Position numbers and translations under genes: made by a program. The notes beneath the pieces are model-generated. The model searched no databases. It was not told the origin of the DNA and was given only the letters and a program-made list of their open reading frames with translations. DNA of 54,488 bases from positions 1-54,488 of the forward strand of contig CAMCTU010000004.1 of the NCBI GenBank assembly GCA_945878525.1. The letters are read 5' to 3'. Shown piece after piece: positions 52,714 to 54,488 of this stretch. Position 1 is the first letter of the stretch. Each line of letters begins with the position of its first letter. Origin of the DNA: Sphingobacterium thalpophilum (lineage in GTDB: Bacteria; Bacteroidota; Bacteroidia; Sphingobacteriales; Sphingobacteriaceae).

Positions 52714-54488
52714 ATGAAAGAACTGGCTTACCTTAATAAATTTTTCTACAAATATCGTTGGCGCTTGTTGCCTGGCGTTCTTTTCGTGATCATTTCAAAT
52801 CTTTTCGCAGTGCTTCCGGCTCAGGTAATACGCATAGCATTTGATCTTGTTAATGAGAACATAGCCCTATTCAGACTTTTCAACGGATTCAATCGACAGG
52901 AACTGATATCTAAAATCTTTGGTCAGAGTTTATTGTTTTTCGGAGTAATCGTTCTTTTACTTGCCTTAATCAGAGGTTTATTTCTGTTTTTTATGAGGCA
53001 AACAATTATTCTGATGTCAAGACACATAGAATATGATCTGAAAAATGAGATCTATTTCCATTATCAGAAACTGTCTATGGCCTTTTATCGCCGAAATAAT
53101 ACAGGTGATCTGATGAACAGGGTTACTGAGGATGTAAGCAGAGTAAGGATGTACCTTGGACCGGCAATTATGTACACGATAAACACAATTGTTCTTTTCA
53201 TATTGGTCATCATATCAATGTTCAATGTAAATGCCAGACTTACAGTATTTTCATTATTGCCGCTTCCTCTACTTGCAATCACAATTTATTATGTTCACTC
53301 CATGATCAACCATAGAAGTGAAAAAATACAACAGCAGCTGTCCGCATTATCAAGTTTTGTTCAGGAGACCTTTTCTGGTATCCGGGTGATAAAAGCATAT
53401 GTACGTGAAGATGACATCCGTAGAAAGTTTAATATTGAAAGTGAAAATTATAAATCACATTCCATGTCACTGGTACAGATTCAGGCCCTTTTTTATCCAA
53501 TGATGCTGTTACTTGTCGGACTAAGTACAATTATCACTGTTTACATCGGTGGAGTTGAAGTCATTAATGGGAATATCAGTTCAGGAAATATTGCCGAATT
53601 TATAGTTTATGTAAACCAGCTCACATTTCCGGTCATGTCACTGGGCTGGGTTACATCCCTGATACAACGCGCTGCAGCATCACAAAAAAGAATCAATGAA
53701 TTTTTAAATACCAATCCTGAGATTAATTCAATATCAGGAGAAAAGACTGTGCTGCAAGGAAACATAACTTTTAAAAATGTTAGCTTCAAATACCCTGTTA
53801 CCGGAATTCAAGCCATAAAAAATATTTCATTTGAGGTTAAAAATGGAGAATTCCTTGCCATAATAGGCAGAACAGGTTCAGGAAAATCAACCATTGCGAA
53901 TCTTTTAATGAGAATGTATGATGCAGATGAAGGTCAAATATTACTTGATGGAAAACCAATTGGCCAACTTGATCTGCAACATTTCAGGCAACAAATCGGA
54001 TTTGTGCCACAAGAGGTTTTTCTGTTCTCAGAAACCATTTACAATAATATTGCCTTCGGGATGACTTTTACAGAACAGGATAAAGTGGAACTTGCCGCAA
54101 AAAACGCATCTGTTTTTGATAACATAATGGAGTTCAGTAAAGGTTTTGATACGATGATTGGGGAAAGGGGAATTACCTTGTCAGGGGGTCAAAAACAAAG
54201 ACTTTCTATTGCCAGAGCAATAATCAAAGAACCACAAGTGCTCATTTTTGACGACTGCCTCTCGGCCGTAGACACCCGTACAGAAGAAGAAATCCTTAAC
54301 AATCTGAGCAGAATAATGAAAGATAAAACCAGTATTCTGATTGCTCACAGGGTCTCTACAATCAAAAATGCAGACAGGATATTGGTTTTGGACAATGGCG
54401 AAATCATAGAACAAGGCACACACAACAAGCTGATGGCTCTCAAGGGTGTTTATTTTGATTTATTTGAAAAGCAACTTTTAGAGGAACA
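52714..54488 (+). CDS. MsbA-type ABC exporter (permease plus ATPase), 3' end cut off
   Basis: Half-transporter of 591 visible residues, probably missing only a few at the C-terminus (no stop before the window end). Residues about 1-320 form six membrane helices with an N-terminal YRWRLLPGVLFVIIS; the ATPase follows: Walker A GRTGSGKS (385-392), signature LSGGQKQR (489-496), Walker B VLIFDDC (509-515). The catalytic glutamate after Walker B is replaced by aspartate D514 (FDD). MsbA-type exporters flip lipid A or export lipids and drugs; the cargo here is not known. An SAAVD-like D-loop reads LSAVDTRTEEE. Confidence 0.9.
   Translation, partial: MKELAYLNKFFYKYRWRLLPGVLFVIISNLFAVLPAQVIRIAFDLVNENIALFRLFNGFNRQELISKIFGQSLLFFGVIVLLLALIRGLFLFFMRQTIILMSRHIEYDLKNEIYFHYQKLSMAFYRRNNTGDLMNRVTEDVSRVRMYLGPAIMYTINTIVLFILVIISMFNVNARLTVFSLLPLPLLAITIYYVHSMINHRSEKIQQQLSALSSFVQETFSGIRVIKAYVREDDIRRKFNIESENYKSHSMSLVQIQALFYPMMLLLVGLSTIITVYIGGVEVINGNISSGNIAEFIVYVNQLTFPVMSLGWVTSLIQRAAASQKRINEFLNTNPEINSISGEKTVLQGNITFKNVSFKYPVTGIQAIKNISFEVKNGEFLAIIGRTGSGKSTIANLLMRMYDADEGQILLDGKPIGQLDLQHFRQQIGFVPQEVFLFSETIYNNIAFGMTFTEQDKVELAAKNASVFDNIMEFSKGFDTMIGERGITLSGGQKQRLSIARAIIKEPQVLIFDDCLSAVDTRTEEEILNNLSRIMKDKTSILIAHRVSTIKNADRILVLDNGEIIEQGTHNKLMALKGVYFDLFEKQLLEE

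Noticed and set aside
1-54488. CRISPR array, tRNA or rRNA genes, integrase or transposase
   Set aside because: I looked on both strands for regularly spaced repeats, T-loop-like GTTCGAATC sequences and recombinase motifs and found none.

Overview
The window is a stretch of bacterial chromosome from a member of the Bacteroidota, most likely of the order Sphingobacteriales (Pedobacter/Solitalea-like). The grounds are a SusC/SusD pair, a fused SecDF, a long NusB, a Bacteroidota-type Tgt and PolX, an AT-rich base composition, and TAnnTTTG boxes of the Bacteroidota promoter type just upstream of many starts. The genus is inference. No tRNA, rRNA, CRISPR array, integrase or transposase was seen.

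Layout. 1-9.8 kb: pyrF (-), rho, pssA, an orphan Hpt protein and folK (-), then sppA and a polX / family 9 glycosyltransferase / sixA run. 10.2-13.8 kb: dprA (-) and an overlapping minus-strand run of family 2 glycosyltransferase, ECF sigma factor and rsmG. 13.9-17.0 kb: tgt, an LptF/LptG-type permease and an EamA transporter. 17.0-28.1 kb is the most accessory part: an AT-rich 626-bp gap, a 944-residue secreted protein combining a HELRH metallopeptidase-like domain, a propeller and a probable outer-membrane barrel, a small LapA-like membrane protein, a SusC/SusD pair with a clear terminator, and an S9 peptidase. 28.1-33.5 kb: ispE (-), thyA-folA and secDF with a strong terminator. 33.5-36.3 kb: a MarR regulator, ferredoxin-NADP reductase and 2Fe-2S ferredoxin, followed by a broken NADH dehydrogenase-2 gene joined to the tail of an HMG-CoA lyase gene. 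36.3-46.9 kb: GNAT, fba, accD, ceramidase-like protein, MBL hydrolase, cysteine desulfurase, glmM, then methyltransferase/PAP2/ZIP (+) and a second MarR (-). 46.9-52.5 kb: a minus-strand housekeeping run (leucine dehydrogenase, nusB, DUF1573 lipoprotein, yajC, ybbR, coaE, MBL-fold nuclease, a 52-residue DUF5522 protein). From 52.7 kb an MsbA-type ABC exporter runs off the end.

Much of the content is housekeeping: nucleotide and folate synthesis (pyrF, thyA, folA, folK), protein export (secDF, yajC, sppA), envelope biogenesis (LptG, glycosyltransferases, pssA, MsbA-type exporter, glmM) and cofactor supply (coaE, cysteine desulfurase). The SusC/SusD/S9 segment with the 944-residue protein looks like a peptide- or glycan-uptake locus at the outer membrane. 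I found no clear new defence or mobile system. The observations most worth following are the chimeric pseudogene, the HELRH-propeller-barrel protein, the PolX that has lost two of its three polymerase carboxylates, and several structured repeats.
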